Shown: piece by piece, positions 31,562-43,649 of the stretch
How the letters are laid out: each line of letters begins with the position of its first letter
Position numbering within the stretch: position 1 is the first letter of the stretch
Assembly (NCBI RefSeq): GCF_037038585.1
Contig: NC_092559.1
Coordinates: forward strand, 18,152,488 to 18,216,487
DNA from: Patagioenas fasciata
Taxonomy: Eukaryota; Chordata; Aves; Columbiformes; Columbidae
DNA: 64,000 bases
Direction: 5' to 3'
Position numbers and translations under genes: made by a program
Notes under the pieces: generated by a model
Told to the model about the DNA's origin: nothing
The model's input: only the letters and a program-made list of their open reading frames with translations
The model's database searches: none

Positions 31562-34238
31562 ATTCATAGAATCATTTTGGTTGGAAGAGACCCTCAAGAC
31601 TGAGTCCAACTTTTAACCTAACACTGGCACTAAACCATGTCCCTAAGAACCTCATCTACACATCTTTTAAACGCCTCCAGGGATGGTGACTCTACCACTT
31701 CCCTGAGCAGCCTGTTCCAGTGCTTCACAACTCTTTCCATGAAAGAATATTTCTTAATATCCAATCTAAACCTCCCCTAGTGCAACTTGAGACCATTCAC
31801 TCTTGTCCTATTACTTGCTACTTGGGAGAAGACACCAACACCCTCCATGCTACAACCTTCTTTCAGGTAGTTGTAGAGTGTGATAAGGTCTCCTCTCAGC
31901 CTCCTTTTCTCCAGGTTAAACAACCCCAGTTCCCTCAGCCTCTGCTCATAAGACTTGTTCTCTAGGCACTTCACCAGCTTTGTCACCCTCCTCTGAACTC
32001 TCTCCAGTACCTCAATGTCTTCTTTGTAGTGAGGGGCCCAATAATGAATGCAGTATTCAAGGTGTGGCCTCACCAGTGCCCAGTACAAAGGGACAATCAC
32101 TTCCTTAGTCCTGCTGGCCACAGTGTTCTTGATACAAGCCAGGATGCTGTTGGCCTTTTTGGCCACCTGAGCACACTGATAGCTCATATTCAATCGGCTG
32201 TTGATCAACACCCTCAGATCACTCTCTGCCAGGCAGTTTTCCAGCCACTCTTCCCTGAGCCTGTAGCATCACATGGGGTTGTTGTGACCCAAGTGCAGGA
32301 CCAGGCACTTGGCCTTGTTAAACCTCATACAATTGGCCTCAGTTCATTAATCCAGCTGGTCCAGATCCCTCTGTTGAGCCTTCCTACCCTCAAGTAGATC
32401 AACACTCCCACCCAATTTGGTGTCATCTGCAAACTTAATGAGGGTGCACTCAATCCCCTCATCGAGATAATTGATAAAGAGATTAAACAGAACTGGCCCC
32501 AACACTGAGCCCTGGGGAACACCACTCATGAGTAGCCGCCAACTGGATTTGACTCCATTTACCACAACTTTTTGGGCCCAGCCATCCAGCCAGTTCTTTA
32601 CCCAGCAAAGAATATGCCTGTCCAAGCCATGAGAAGACTCCAGGAGATTCTCCAGGAGAATGCTGTGGGAAACAGTGTCAAAGGCTTTACTGAAGTCTAG
32701 GTAGACAACATCCACAGCCTTTCCCTCATCCACTAAGTGGGTCACCTTGCCATAGAAGGAGAACAGGTTGGTCAAGCAGGACCTGCCTTTCATAAACCCA
32801 TGCTGACTGGGTCTGATCGCTTGGTTGTCTTGTATGTGCAGCATGATGGCACTCAGGATGATCTGTTCCATGACTTTCCCTGGCACCAAGGTCAGACTGA
32901 CAGACCTGTAATTCCCTGGATCCTCCTTTCAGCCCTTCTTGTAGATGGGAGTCACATTTTCCAACTTTCAATCAACTGGGATCTCCCCGGTTAGACAGGA
33001 CTGCTGACAAAGGATTAAAAGTGGCTCAGTGAGCATCTCTACCAGCTCCCTCAGTATCCTTGGGTGGATCCCATCCAGCCCCACAGACTTGTGCATGTCT
33101 AAGTGGTGTAGCAAGTAACTAACCATTACCCCTTCATTCTGCTCCATATCCCTGTCTTCCAGCTGAGGGGACTGAGTACCTGGAACACAAATGATTTTAC
33201 TATTAGACACTGAGGCAAAGAAGGCATTTAGTACCTCAGCTTTTCCCTCGTCCTCTGTTACTATGTTTCCCCCCACATCCACCGGAGGGTGGAGATTCTC
33301 CTTAGCCCTCCTTTTGTTGCTCAGGTATTTATAGAAACATTTTTTGTTGTCAGGATAGCAGTGGTCAGACTCAGCTCTAGTTGGGCTTCAGCCCTTCTAA
33401 TTTTCTCCCTGCATAGCCTCACAATATCCTTGTAGTCCTCCTGAGTTGCCTGTGCCTTCTTCCAAAGGTCATAAATTCTCCGTTTTTATTTTTTCTTGAG
33501 TTCCAGCCAAAGCTCTCTGTTCAACCAGGCCAGTCTTTTTCCCTGCCGGCTCGTCTTTTGGGACAGCCTTCTCCTGCACCTTTAAGATTTCCTTCTTGAA
33601 GAATGTTCAGCCTTCCTGGACTCCTTTGTCCTTCTGGACTGCCTCCCAAGGGACTCTGTCACCCAGCCTCCTAAACAGATCAAAGTCTGCCCTTTGGAAG
33701 TCCAAGGTAGCAGTTCTATGAATCCCCCTCCTTTTCCAAAAATGGAAAACTCGATCATTTCATGATTGCTGTGCCCAACAAAACCTCCAACCATCACATC
33801 ACCCACAAGTCCTTCTCTGTTCACAAACAGGTCCAGTGGGGCACCTTCCCTGGTTGGCTCACTGACCAACTGTGTCAGGAAGTTGTCTCCAGGAGCCTCC
33901 AAGACTGTTTTCTCTCTGCTGTGTTATATTTCCAGCAGACATTTGGTAAGTTGAAGTCCCTCATGAGAACTAGGGTTAGCGATCATGAGACTTCTCCCAT
34001 CTGCCTGCAGAATATTTTATTTGCCTCTTTTTGCTAGTTGGGTGATCTGTAACATACTCCCATCACAATATCTGCCTTGCTGGTTTTCTGATTCTTACCC
34101 ATAAACACTCAACCCTATCATCACCACCATCAAGCTCTAGACAGTCAAAATGCTCTCAAACATACAGGGCTATTCCACCTCTTCTCCTTCCTTGCCTATC
34201 CCTTCTGAAGAGTTTATAGATATCCATCCAGTTCCTGA
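31562..34238 (-). mobile_element. CR1 copy 7 (minus), endonuclease to 3' end
   Basis: Its 3' end is at 31562 and the 5' truncation lies within the endonuclease at about 34236. RT motifs lie on 32889-32347 ([49 protein letters not shown]). C-terminal pieces are at 32211-31777, the domain before RT at 33282-32968, and endonuclease at 33902-33582 (LTQLVSEPTREG). Several stops and frameshifts separate them. It interrupts LTR-G, and its 5' end meets the 5' end of CR1 copy 8, giving a head-to-head pair. Confidence 0.83.
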
Positions 34239-34635
34239 GATCAGCTGATCAGTACCAGCTCAGCGGGTCCCAATTAAGCAAAATCTTCGAGGTACAGAGA
34301 AGCCTTTTTTTTTTCTCTGAGTTGGGCACTTTCGTTCTCGAGAGACCCAGAAGCTCCCGGCAGCCCTTGCAAGAGCAGGTGATGTGGAGTGGGCGTTACC
34401 ACGGTGAGGGCGATCACACCCCCGCCCCTTGCCTTGAAAAAGCCTCTGGGAGGGCAATAAGGCATCACTGCTCGCCAGGCACTAGGAGGGGCAACCAGCT
34501 TGTGACGCGGGTGAGTAACACCCACACTGTGCTGCAGCAGCGCGTGTATAACTCATGCACTAGGGTGCACAGGTTGTCACTTTTTGCTTGTTAGACCCTC
34601 TCACTTATTGCCACTGTCCCAGACCGCTGCCGACC

Positions 34636-35784
34636 ATGGTGACCTCCAGAAAGAGAACTTGTCTCAAAAAGACTGTAGCAATTCAGACTGACTGCCTGCT
34701 CCGAACCGTGGCTGTTCAGGTTTCCGGTTGCAGGGAATGCCAGAGCCTACTGCTGCCGGGGGAGGACAGCCAACATTCTACCTGCGTGAGGTGTGAGCAG
34801 ATGCAAGATCTGCTCATCATGGTCACAAAACTTAAGGAAGAGGTCGTGATGCTGAGGTCCATCAGGGAGTGTGAAAAGGAGATCGACTGGTGGAGTAACT
34901 CCCTGGTGTGCCACTCAGAGAGGCTTCAGGGGGTTCCCCCTCAGAAGGTGATGGACCCCCTGCCCTGTCGGGAAGAGGGGGAAGACCCAAGACAGCCCCT
35001 GCCCTGTTGCTGTTGGGCAGAGGTAGAGCACCAAAAAGATGAGGAGGGTTGGAAGCTAGTTCCAGTTAGGCGCCGCAGGCAACCCCCCTCCCTACCTGCT
35101 TTGCTTCCCCAGGTGCCCCTCCGTAATAGGTTTGAGGCCTAGATCTTGAAGAAGAGGTAGGTGAGGATGTGGTGGAAGGCCCGCCTACAAGGTCACATAG
35201 AAAGAGGCAGTTGACTCCATGCCTCAAGACGGCCTCCAATAAGAAAGAAAGAAGGGTAATTCTAGTAGGCAATGCCCTTCTGAGAGGGACGGAGGACCCA
35301 ATATGCAGAGTTGACCCTCATCGTAGGGAAGTTTGTATTCTACCTGGAGCCTGGATCAGGGACATCAATAGGACTCTCCCCAACCTGGTGCACCCAACAG
35401 ACTACTAGCCACTGCTGATCTTCCAGACAGGTGGGGAGGAAGCTGCATCCTGCAGTCTGAGGGGAATAAAGAAAGATTTCAAGGCCTTGGGATGGATGGT
35501 AAAAGAGTCTGGGGCTCAAGTGATTTTTCTCTTTCCTCCTTCCAGTTTTGGGTGATGACATGGAATGGAATAGAAAAATTCAGTCCATAAACAACTGGCT
35601 ACAAAACTGGTGTTACAGGCAGGGCTTTGGTTTCTTTGATAACGGCTGGTTTCACAAGACACCAGTCCAGACAGCGATACACGGGAAAGGTTTATCTCCC
35701 AGGGGCAAAAGGATGCTGGGACGGGAATTAGCAGGACTCATTTGGAGAGCTTTAACCTACACTCGAAGGGGAATGGGGTTGTAG
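34636..35784 (+). pseudogene. CR1 ORF1 (copy 8), broken
   Basis: It opens MVTSRKRTCLKKTVAIQTD. The Cys pairs (CREC, CVRC), the coiled-coil segment (MVTKLKEEVVMLRSIRE) and a basic linker follow in one frame to a stop at 35140. The esterase start lies in the next frame (35169-35408). There the nucleophile block reads VGNALLRGTE instead of VGDSLLKGTE, so the serine is replaced by alanine. The C-terminal block LSPRGKRMLGRELAGL is in a third frame, ending at 35784. Confidence 0.8.
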
Positions 35785-35884
35785 CTGGGCTTGCATCAGT
35801 GGGGCAGCACTCTAGAGTTGGTGAAGGCTGGGAGGCCTCCCACCCCCCTAGGGTGAAATCGGTGTACACAGCTCGCTCTCTGAA

Positions 35885-36691
35885 ATGCCTGTGCACAGCA
35901 TGGGGAATAAGCAGGAGTTAGAAACCTGTGTTCAGGCAGGAGATTATGACCTGGCGGCAATTATGGAGACGTGGTGGGACAGTTCACATGACTGGAATGT
36001 GGTCATGGATGGCTATGTCCTTTTCAGGAAAGACAGGCCAGCCAGGCGTGGTGGTGGAGTTGCTCTTTACGTGAGAGAGCAACTACAATGTTTTGAGTAC
36101 TGTCCAGGCATGGATGAGGAGTGAGTTGAGAGTCTATGGGTGAAAATTAAGGGGCAGGTGGGCAGGGGTGATACTGTTGTAGGTGTCTATTACAGGCTAC
36201 CAGATCAGGGTGAGGAAGTTGATGAGGCCTTCTACAGGTAGCTGAGAGCAGCCTCACAATCACAGGCCCTGGTTGTGGTGGGGGATTTTAACTACCCTGC
36301 TGTTTGCTGGAAGGATTACTCAGCCAGCCAGCCACAGTCTAGGAGGTTCCTCCAGTGCCTTGATGATAACTTTCTGTTGCAAATGGTGGAGGAGCCAACC
36401 AGGAGAGGTGCACTGCTGGATCTCATCCTCACTAACAAGGAGGGTCTGGTCGAAGCGGTGAAGGTTGAGGGCTGCCTGGGTTGCAGAGACCGTGAAATGG
36501 TGGAGTTCAGGATCTTGTGTGTCAGGAAAAGAATAGCAAGCAGAATTACAACCCTGGAATTTAGCAGGGCAAACTTGGGCCTTTTCAAGCAATTGCTAGG
36601 GGAAATCCCATGGGCAAGGCTGCTTGAAGGTAAAGGGGCCCAAGATAGTTGGTTAGTGTTCAGGGACTGCTTCTACAAGGCTCAAGATCAG
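35885..36691 (+). pseudogene. CR1 ORF2 N-terminus (copy 8), endonuclease only
   Basis: The APE endonuclease is visible as SMGNKQELETCVQAG, AIMETWWDSSHDW, RRGGGVALYVRE and, in the 36275 frame, MVGDFNYPAVCWKD. There are stops at 36122 and 36239. The frame is open at its right end only because it runs into the LTR-A. Confidence 0.8.
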
Positions 36692-37076
36692 TGTTGGAAA
36701 GTAAAACGTGGGAAAGCAAGATGTGCGGTTCCAGCCATCTGGATGATAAAGGAAGATCAATACTAAAATGACCATCTGGACGGTCAAAGACATAATACTG
36801 ACATAATAATATATAAAGGGCCTTGGACAGATTATTTTGAAGTATGTTTCTCATAATTGTAAAAAATTATAGCCCAGACTCGCGAGAATGGTATCTCGGG
36901 CCGGATAACCGCCCCCAAGTGCATGGGATGTGTCCTTGGGCCTGGTCTGTGAATGAATGGAAAAACAAGTGAGACAAACTTCACATGAGTTGAGTGTGGT
37001 TTTAATAGCAATTAGTGGAAAAACACCTTTTGTAAACACCTTAGTCCAGGCCCGTACCTGTAAATCCTATCAATTG
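36692..37076 (+). mobile_element. LTR-A, 3'-truncated
   Basis: It starts TGTTGGAAAGTAAAACG and follows the LTR at 36-567 to CCTGTAAATCCTATCAATTG, where ERV segment X (minus) begins. The R/U5 end is missing, so this is a junction product rather than a clean solo LTR. Confidence 0.8.
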
Positions 37077-37790
37077 TGTGCATACAAATCCAGCACATCG
37101 AGATGAGACACAGCCTATCACAGGGTTACGCAATTCTGGATACTGGAATAAAGCTAGCGTGCTAGAAAGAAAAATTACAGCTACTACACACAAAATTTTA
37201 CCATCACATTCACGCAGTAAAGAACTAAATTACTCATGATCTTCTGTATTATCACAAAATGCACATTTTGAGTCAACGGATTCTCATGATTTAACAGACT
37301 GTGAACTTATCGTACCATATAACAAAGGCCTACCAAAATTGCAACATGCTTAAACAGATACCCACAAAGAAAACAGGTTAATAAGGAAAGCATCTTGCAG
37401 ACTTTAACAAGTTTTCTGACCTGTGTGTTATCAGTTAATTCTCTCTCAGCTTGTTGAAGTTCAAATCGCCCCGCCTGTAAAACCGTCTGAAAAGATTTAA
37501 TGATTTCTTGTCCGAGTGCTTTCCTATGTTTTAAAACACCTCCCGATACCAATTTTTTAGGAACACAACTGAAAACAATCATTCCTGACCCCATCTTGCA
37601 AGTAAAAACCTTGAGAAGAGGGAGGGAGGGGGGTAAACACTGGGCTGCTTGCAGCGTGAGTGGGAAAAGCAGGGAGAAGGTTTTACGGCGGACTTAAAAA
37701 CAACTAATAAAAAAATTAACTCGCATTCCTGACAAGCTGCTTGATTTTCAGAGAGGCAATACACAGGAGCACATAATATGTACTGTGAAA
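37077..37790 (-). pseudogene. ERV segment X (minus), with second gag start
   Basis: It corresponds to 52900-53700 in reverse. On the minus strand the 37594-37307 frame starts MGSGMIVFSCVPKKLVSGG, a Gly2-type matrix start as at 53032, followed by the Glu/Gln-rich stretch (ERELTDNTQV). Confidence 0.65.
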
Positions 37791-39293
37791 CTCGCAAATA
37801 ACATGCTGATAGCAAACATTAGTGTTCTCTACTGCTAATTTCAACACCAGTGCTTCCTTAGCTTCTAAGTTTTCAACCTGCTTATTGATGGCCTCTTGAA
37901 GGTGGTCAATAAATTGCATGTAATTCTCATTGGGACCCTGATTAATAGTTGCAAATAATTTGGCTGCTTTGTTGGTTTCAGGCACCTCTCTCATAGCTTG
38001 ATATGCAAGGTCTGCTGACTGCCTCAGGATTTCAGAAACTAATTGCGCCTCCAATTGTGGTGCCTCTAATTAGTGTCTGTTCCAAGAGTTGGGGGATACC
38101 TGCCCCTTTCAATTAATCCCCATCGTTCTGTCCTAAATGATCTATAGCTGTTATATTGCATAGGTCTACTTTTGCTTGAGTCTTTCATGGTTCTTATCTG
38201 ATTTCAGAGCAACTCACACACATACTCCTTTAACTTTCCAAGAAAATGCTGCAAACCCTCATCCTCTTCCGAGTCATCAGGTAACACGGACTTGAACGGT
38301 CAGAACAGTGCACATTCTCTCCAATACTTTCTAGCATCATAATTATTCATATAACCTGAGTTCCCAAGCGCATCCCCTTTCCCGACACAATCAGCATGAC
38401 CGCATTGATGACTGTTGGATTCATTCGCTAATACCTGATCTGATATTTCACACAGTTCTTTTGCCCAGTTCTTATCCGGCGACTCCTTCTGCTCTCTCAT
38501 GGAAGTTGGAGAGTTAAAAGGTGGTAAAAGCAGATACAAATTGGTAAAAAGACTTGTTTACAACTTTAGCATTCTCAGCTTTCACAGGTTCTTTGGGCAA
38601 GTTGTCTGATTCCAATCCTTTTGACTTGCTGTTCTCATCAGGGTTTGCTAATAGTGTAGGAGGACACCCGCTCGGCATTTTTCCTCCCCCCCGCCCCGGA
38701 CTGCTGAACAATCAGAGGTGTTGAAAGCACAGCAGGGGATGGAGTAGAGAAGGTATCAAAGACACGAACCGGGTAAGCTTCACAACGACTTTCAGGATTC
38801 TTATCAGGCTGCAACGCTACAAAAACTCCAGCAGCAGCAGACCGTTCAGCCTTAAAATCTTTTATAAGCTTCCATGTAGTTACTAATGATTTAGCTTCTT
38901 TAACATCTCCATTGCTGACCTTATTCCATAATTTCTGCCTTATATCGTCCCAAAGTTCAAGTTTAAAAGCCTTCTCGGTTTCTCCCAGGTAGCTGTTAAT
39001 TCTACACCAAACTAACGGTCTACGTATGTTACTTTCTTCCTATTTAAGTCCTCTCACAGAAAGAATATGCAGGAGGAGCTTAACTACGGCTTGTTCTTCA
39101 GAAAATACATTTTGCTCCATAACTTCACTCTTCCCTCCTCCTGCCCTCAGCCGCTCACCTTTTCCGGTGATCCGTCGACGAATTTATCCCCGGGACATCC
39201 GTACGCCTCTGTCCAGTCTCCAGTCCAGGTGAACCGCCTCCGGCTGGGCCGCTCCAGGCTTTTCCCTGATTGTAGTGAGACGCCATTCAGAGT
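37791..39293 (-). pseudogene. ERV gag (class II-like) remnant, minus
   Basis: Reading from 39293 down: leader, matrix region, a linker, then capsid. The open frame 38054-37716 contains the major-homology-region block INQGPNENYMQFIDHLQEA. This block is characteristic of retroviral capsids and is closest in style to alpha/betaretroviral Gag. Frames change several times, and no pol follows. It pairs with the PBS and LTR-D at 39294-39622 and parallels the plus-strand copy at 51800-52790. Confidence 0.75.
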
Positions 39294-39311
39294 ATCACGT
39301 CGGGGTCACCA
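39294..39311 (-). promoter_or_regulatory. Retroviral primer-binding site, tRNA-Trp, perfect (minus)
   Basis: The minus strand reads TGGTGACCCCGACGTGAT, 18/18 to the tRNA-Trp 3' end complement, five bases after the LTR-D end. Confidence 0.92.
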
Positions 39312-39316
39312 TTTTT

Positions 39317-39622
39317 TGGAACGATAAAGGACTCAGCATTCTGATTCAATGTGAATCACACAAAGCCATTTATTACAGAAACAAACCTCCTTATATATGC
39401 AACTATTCTCTGATCATGCGTCCACGCTCCAAGCATGCATTTGCTAATTGGATATCATCTATGTTCACGAGCTGTCCACGTGCTGAAGTCTCACTGCTGA
39501 CAGGTCTGTTGATTTACACCATGTTGGGGCCTTGTTATTTCGAAGATGCTTCTCTCCCACGGCAGGTCCTGTTTCCAGCCTTGAAATTCCTGGCTGGTTC
39601 GGTAACAAATCTCCATCTAACA
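39317..39622 (-). mobile_element. LTR-D, 5' LTR of the minus-strand gag remnant
   Basis: This is a 306-bp LTR on the minus strand from TGTTAGATGGAG to TATCGTTCCA, with a TATATAA box and an AATAAATGG signal. It is followed by a perfect tRNA-Trp primer-binding site. Upstream (39623-39636) there is only a short GAGGGG-type tract before CR1 sequence. Confidence 0.85.
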
Positions 39623-39636
39623 GCAACCCCTCTACA

Positions 39637-40742
39637 GCGCTGGATGGCAGCACAGCCTTCTGGTGTGTCAGCCACTCCTCCCAGCTTAGTGTCATCAGCA
39701 AACCTGCTGATAGTACACTCAATTCTCTCATCTAAATTGTTAATGAATATATTGAATAATACTGGCCCCAATACTGACCCCTGAGGCACTCCACTAGATA
39801 CTGGCCTCCAACTAGACTCCGCACCATTGACCACCACTCTCTGGCTTCTCTCCTTAAGCCAGTTTGCAATTCATCTCACTACTCTATTGTCCAGACCACA
39901 CCTCCTCAATTTAGCTGTGAGGATGCTGTGAGAGACTGTATCAAACTCTTTGCTGAAGTCAAGGTAGACCACATCCACCACTCTGCCATCATCCATCCAC
40001 CTTGTTACATTCTCATAAAAGGCTGTGAGGTTGGTCAAGCATGACTTACCCTTGGTAAAGCCATGCTGACTGCCCCTAATAACCCTCTTATCCTTGATAT
40101 GCCTTGAGATGGCATCAAGGACAAGCTGTTCCATTACTCTCCCAGGGATGGAGGTGAGGCTGACCGGTCTATAATTACCCGGGTCCTCCTTCTTGCCCTT
40201 TTTGAAGACTGGAGTGACATTTGCTTTCCTCCAATCCTCGGGCACCTCTCTCGTTTCCCAAGACTTGGCAAAGATGATGGAGAGCGGTCCAGCAATTACT
40301 TCAGCCAGCTCCCTCAGCACCCACGGATGCATCCCATCTGGACACATGGATTTATGGATGTCCAGACTATTTAATAGCTCCCTAACCCAGTCCTCATCAA
40401 CTAAAGCAAACTCCTCCATTGACCTGGCTTCATCCGGGGTCTCAGAGGTACAGGGCTCCCCAGGACAGCCTCCGACAGAGTAGACAGAGACAAAGAAGGC
40501 ATTCAGTAATTCTGCCTTCTCTGTATCTTCTGTCACCAGGGCACCCACCCCATTCATCAGTGGGCCTACATTGCCTGTAGTATTAGTTTTATCTGCTATG
40601 TATTTGAAAACGCTCTTTTTGCTGTCCTTGACCCCTTTCACCAGGTTTAATTCTAAGGAGGCCTTGGTTATCCTAGCTGCCTTCCTACATCCTCTAACAG
40701 CAGCCTTATATTCCTCCCAAGTGGCCAGCCCCTGCTTCCATG
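39637..40742 (-). mobile_element. CR1 copy 6a (minus), RT segment
   Basis: It covers the RT domain from the [12 protein letters not shown] region (40742) to the CAAIQR block (39637). There is a stop or short frame break near 39870. Motifs are [39 protein letters not shown] and [15 protein letters not shown]. The 3' third of ORF2 and the 3' UTR are missing at the junction with LTR-D. Confidence 0.82.
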
Positions 40743-41220
40743 GCGTGTATAAATTATTTCCTCGCATAATCGCGAGTGTGTTTTCCTCCTGTGCTTCCAC
40801 ATAAGCATGTGTAATATTCCGTGCACATTTGCAAGTGTATTTCTCCTTGCGGGATTGCGAGTGTATTATAAAGTAATCCTCGCAGAATCGGGAGTGTACA
40901 CGTTTGTACTCAATACGAGTACGTGTATCCCTTTAAAATAATCCCACGTGTGTTCAGGCAAGTGTGTACTCTTCCCGGACTCAGGGACGGCTCTGGCATT
41001 GTTGTTGGTGAAGCCACGTGCATGCACACTGTGGACCTCCTGTTGTATTAGTTGCTGCCCCTTAATAATTTACTCAACTGATATCCGAACCTGTATTCCA
41101 GTCAGTTTGGAGAGCTAAAACCCCATCTTTCACCGGTCAATCTCCTGAACAATTTTACTGAATAAAAGATTGTTTTGGACCCTGTTGTCCCCTAACTAAC
41201 TTTGGGGTTCCTCCATGACA
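40743..41220 (+). mobile_element. LTR-C 3' part at a recombination junction
   Basis: It begins within the hairpin array (CTCGC/GCGAG at 40761-40776, GTACT/AGTAC at 40906-40922) and ends CCTCCATGACA, with AATAAA at 41161-41166. The 5' half is absent and the flanks do not match. The CR1 pieces on the two sides overlap in content by about 300 bp. Confidence 0.8.
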
Positions 41221-42457
41221 GTCTCTGGCAGAGTAGACAGAGACAAAGAAGGCATTCAGTAACTCTGCCTTCTCTGTATCTTCTGTCACCAGGGCACCCA
41301 CCTCGTTCATCAGTGAGCCTACGTTGCCTCTGGTGTTAGTTTTATCTATCTGCCACATATTTGAAAAAACTCTTTCTGTTGTCTTTGACCCCTCTCGCCA
41401 GGTTTAATTCTGAGGCCTTAGCTTTCCTAGTTGCCTCCCTATACCCTCTGACAACAGCCTTATATTCTCCCCAAGTGGCCAGCCCCTCCTTCCATGATCT
41501 ATAAACTCTCCTCTTCCACTTGGGCTTACCCAGCAGCTCCCTGTTTAACCATGCTCCCTTCCTTGACTTCCTACGTGTCGGGATGCTCTGACCTTGAGCC
41601 CAGTAGAAGCAGTCCCTGAACACTAATCAACTATCTTGGGACCCTTTACCTTCAAGCAGCCTTGCCCATGGGATTTCCCCTAGCAATTGCTTGAAAAGGC
41701 CCAAGTTTGCCCTGCTGAAGTCCAGGGTTGCAATTCTGCTTGCTATTCTGTTCCTGCCACACAAGATCCTGAACTCTACCATTTCATGGTTGCTGCAACC
41801 CAGGCAGCCCTCAACCTTTACTGCTTCGACCAGACCCTCCTTGTTAGTGAGGATGAGATCCAGCATGCATCTCTCCTAGTTGGCTCCTCCACCATCTGCA
41901 TGAGGAAGTTATCATCAGTGCGCTGGAGGAACCTCCTGGACTGTGTCTGGCTGGCTGAATGGTCCTTCCAGCAAACATCAGGGAAGTTAAAATCCCCCAC
42001 CACAACCAGGGCCTGTGATTGTGAGGCTGCTCTCAGCTACCTGTAGAAGGCCTCATCAACTTCCTCACCCTGATCTGGTGGCCTGTAATAGACACCCACA
42101 ACAGTATCACCCCTGCCATCCTGCCCCTTAATTTTCACCCATAGACTCTCAACTCGCCCCTCATCCGTGCCCGGACAATACTCAATACACTGTAGTTGCT
42201 CTCTCACGTAAAGAGCAACTCCACCACCACGCCTGACTGGCCTGTCTTTCCTGAAAAGGACATAGCCATCCATGACCACATTGCAGTCATGTGTGCTGTC
42301 CCACCATGTCTCCATAATTGCCACCAGGTCATAGTCTCCTGCCCAACCACAGGTTTCTAACTCATCCTGCTTATTCCCCATACTGCACGCATCGGTATAC
42401 AGGCATTTCAGAGACTGAATTGAGCACACCGATTTCACCCTAGGGGTATGGGAGGCC
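41221..42457 (-). mobile_element. CR1 copy 6b (minus), endonuclease and start of RT region
   Basis: On the minus strand it begins in the endonuclease near 42457 (CSMGNKQDELETCG, AIMETWWDSTHDC, GVYYRPPDQGEE). It continues through [12 protein letters not shown] to the SVYSARDCHG region at 41221. Because SVYSA lies beyond WKEGLATW in the protein, this piece duplicates part of copy 6a, so the two are different CR1 copies. Confidence 0.82.
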
Positions 42458-42759
42458 TCCAGTTCCTGTTTGCTGTGGAGTCCAGACCAGGACTTTCCAG
42501 GTGCCTTCTCTGTAGCTGCTGGAGCAATGCTGGCTCCGCCATGGGCAGCACTGCGCCGCCCTGGGACATTCAGGATTGAATTTGTACATTTTGAATTGTT
42601 TTCTTTATTTATTAGTAGCATTAGTAAAGATTTTTTAACTTTTTCCAACATGCAAGTCTCTCTCCCTTTTCCTCCTATTGCCTTTCCTTGTTGGGGAGGG
42701 TTGGGGGTAACAGAGAGCATCTACTGTGGTTTACTGATGCCCTGTAGTAAATTATGCCA
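42458..42759 (+). mobile_element. LTR-G 3' part, 5' LTR of provirus F3
   Basis: It runs from CAGTTCCTGTTTGCTG to TAAATTATGCCA and is followed by a tRNA-Lys-type primer-binding site. It overlaps in content with about 31410-31561, so it is not a simple continuation of the LTR-G that begins at 30099. Confidence 0.72.
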
Positions 42760-42766
42760 GATCTAT

Positions 42767-42783
42767 TGGCCCCCATGTGGGGC
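42767..42783 (+). promoter_or_regulatory. Decayed primer-binding site, tRNA-Lys type (F3)
   Basis: TGGCCCCCATGTGGGGC resembles the tRNA-Lys(1,2) site TGGCGCCCAACGTGGGGC with a few changes. The context (GATCTAT before it) matches GATAAT before the better site in F2. Confidence 0.6.
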
Positions 42784-42947
42784 TTGAAAACGCTAAAATT
42801 TGACACTAAAAAGGGGCAAAATGTGGAGATTTTGGTGTTTTTAATACTGTGGCGCAGATTCAATTTTTTGGCATGGTGCCAGCTCATAGGGTTGAGATGT
42901 TCACAGGTCTGTGTGCTTTAGACATCATCTAGTAGTATTAAAGTAGA

Positions 42948-43649
42948 TTGAATTACATTGGTTTAAAGATGCTGTGGCATAAGTTGTATCAATTAGTCTC
43001 TACACTGTGTTCTGCACTACCTTATTTGTGCTGGTCATATTTCACTAATAGTTTTGTGCATTCTATTACATCTGGAAACTGGATGGTGGTGATGATTTTA
43101 CTTTGTGGTTTGGCACTGGTTTATTTTATTATACTCCAGCCGATAATGAATTGATATTCATTACTGTTGTATCTAGAGAAACTTCCAGTAGAGATTAAAG
43201 AGAAATATACCTACCTTTGTTTCAATTCGATAAGCCAATCTATAGAAAAACTGACTAATAATACCTTTCCTTTTACGTTAGGACAGATTACAGATGTTTT
43301 TGAGAGCTTTGAATATCCTTGGAGTTTTGACCGTACTTTGTTGGTATTGTCAGGTTTGCTGAATGTGTGTCAGTTCATGCTAGTGATAAGAGAGATGAGG
43401 TTAAATAAGAGGATTGCATTTTTTCTAACTCCTGAGACTTATGTTGTGTTTGCTCAAGCCTCGGCAACAGGCATGGCTATGGCTGCTGCCCGCCCCAAAT
43501 GGAGCAAGGCAGCGAAAGCTACCGTTACAGTACCCGTAACCCCCCTGACAGCCTCAGCAAGTGACAAAGCATCTCCAGCTCCTACACAGAGCAAAGCAGC
43601 TAAGGCTGTAAACCCCCCCGACTGCCGCTTCTCCAGTCTCAAAGACTGA
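42948..43649 (+). pseudogene. F3 N-terminal Gag-region ORF with membrane segments
   Basis: One frame, with a single in-frame stop at about 43152, gives MNYIGLKMLWHKLYQL. A hydrophobic stretch follows at residues 45-63 (VVMILLCGLALVYFII), then the EKLPVEIK block. Another hydrophobic segment lies about 58-74 residues into the second part (LLVLSGLLNVCQFMLVI), followed by an Ala/Lys/Pro-rich tail. A possible third segment is near residues 16-31. It sits where Gag should begin, after PBS and leader. The F2 copy at 54517-55154 has the same layout with different lesions. I do not recognise a described family; it is not env by position. Confidence 0.65.

Larger units (their letters stand above)
34239..36691 (+). 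mobile_element. CR1 copy 8: 5' UTR, ORF1 and start of ORF2
   Basis: A GC-rich 5' UTR of about 400 bp precedes ORF1 at 34636, and ORF2 starts near 35885. It is cut at 36691 by an LTR-A, within the segment between endonuclease and RT ([12 protein letters not shown]). Confidence 0.85.
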
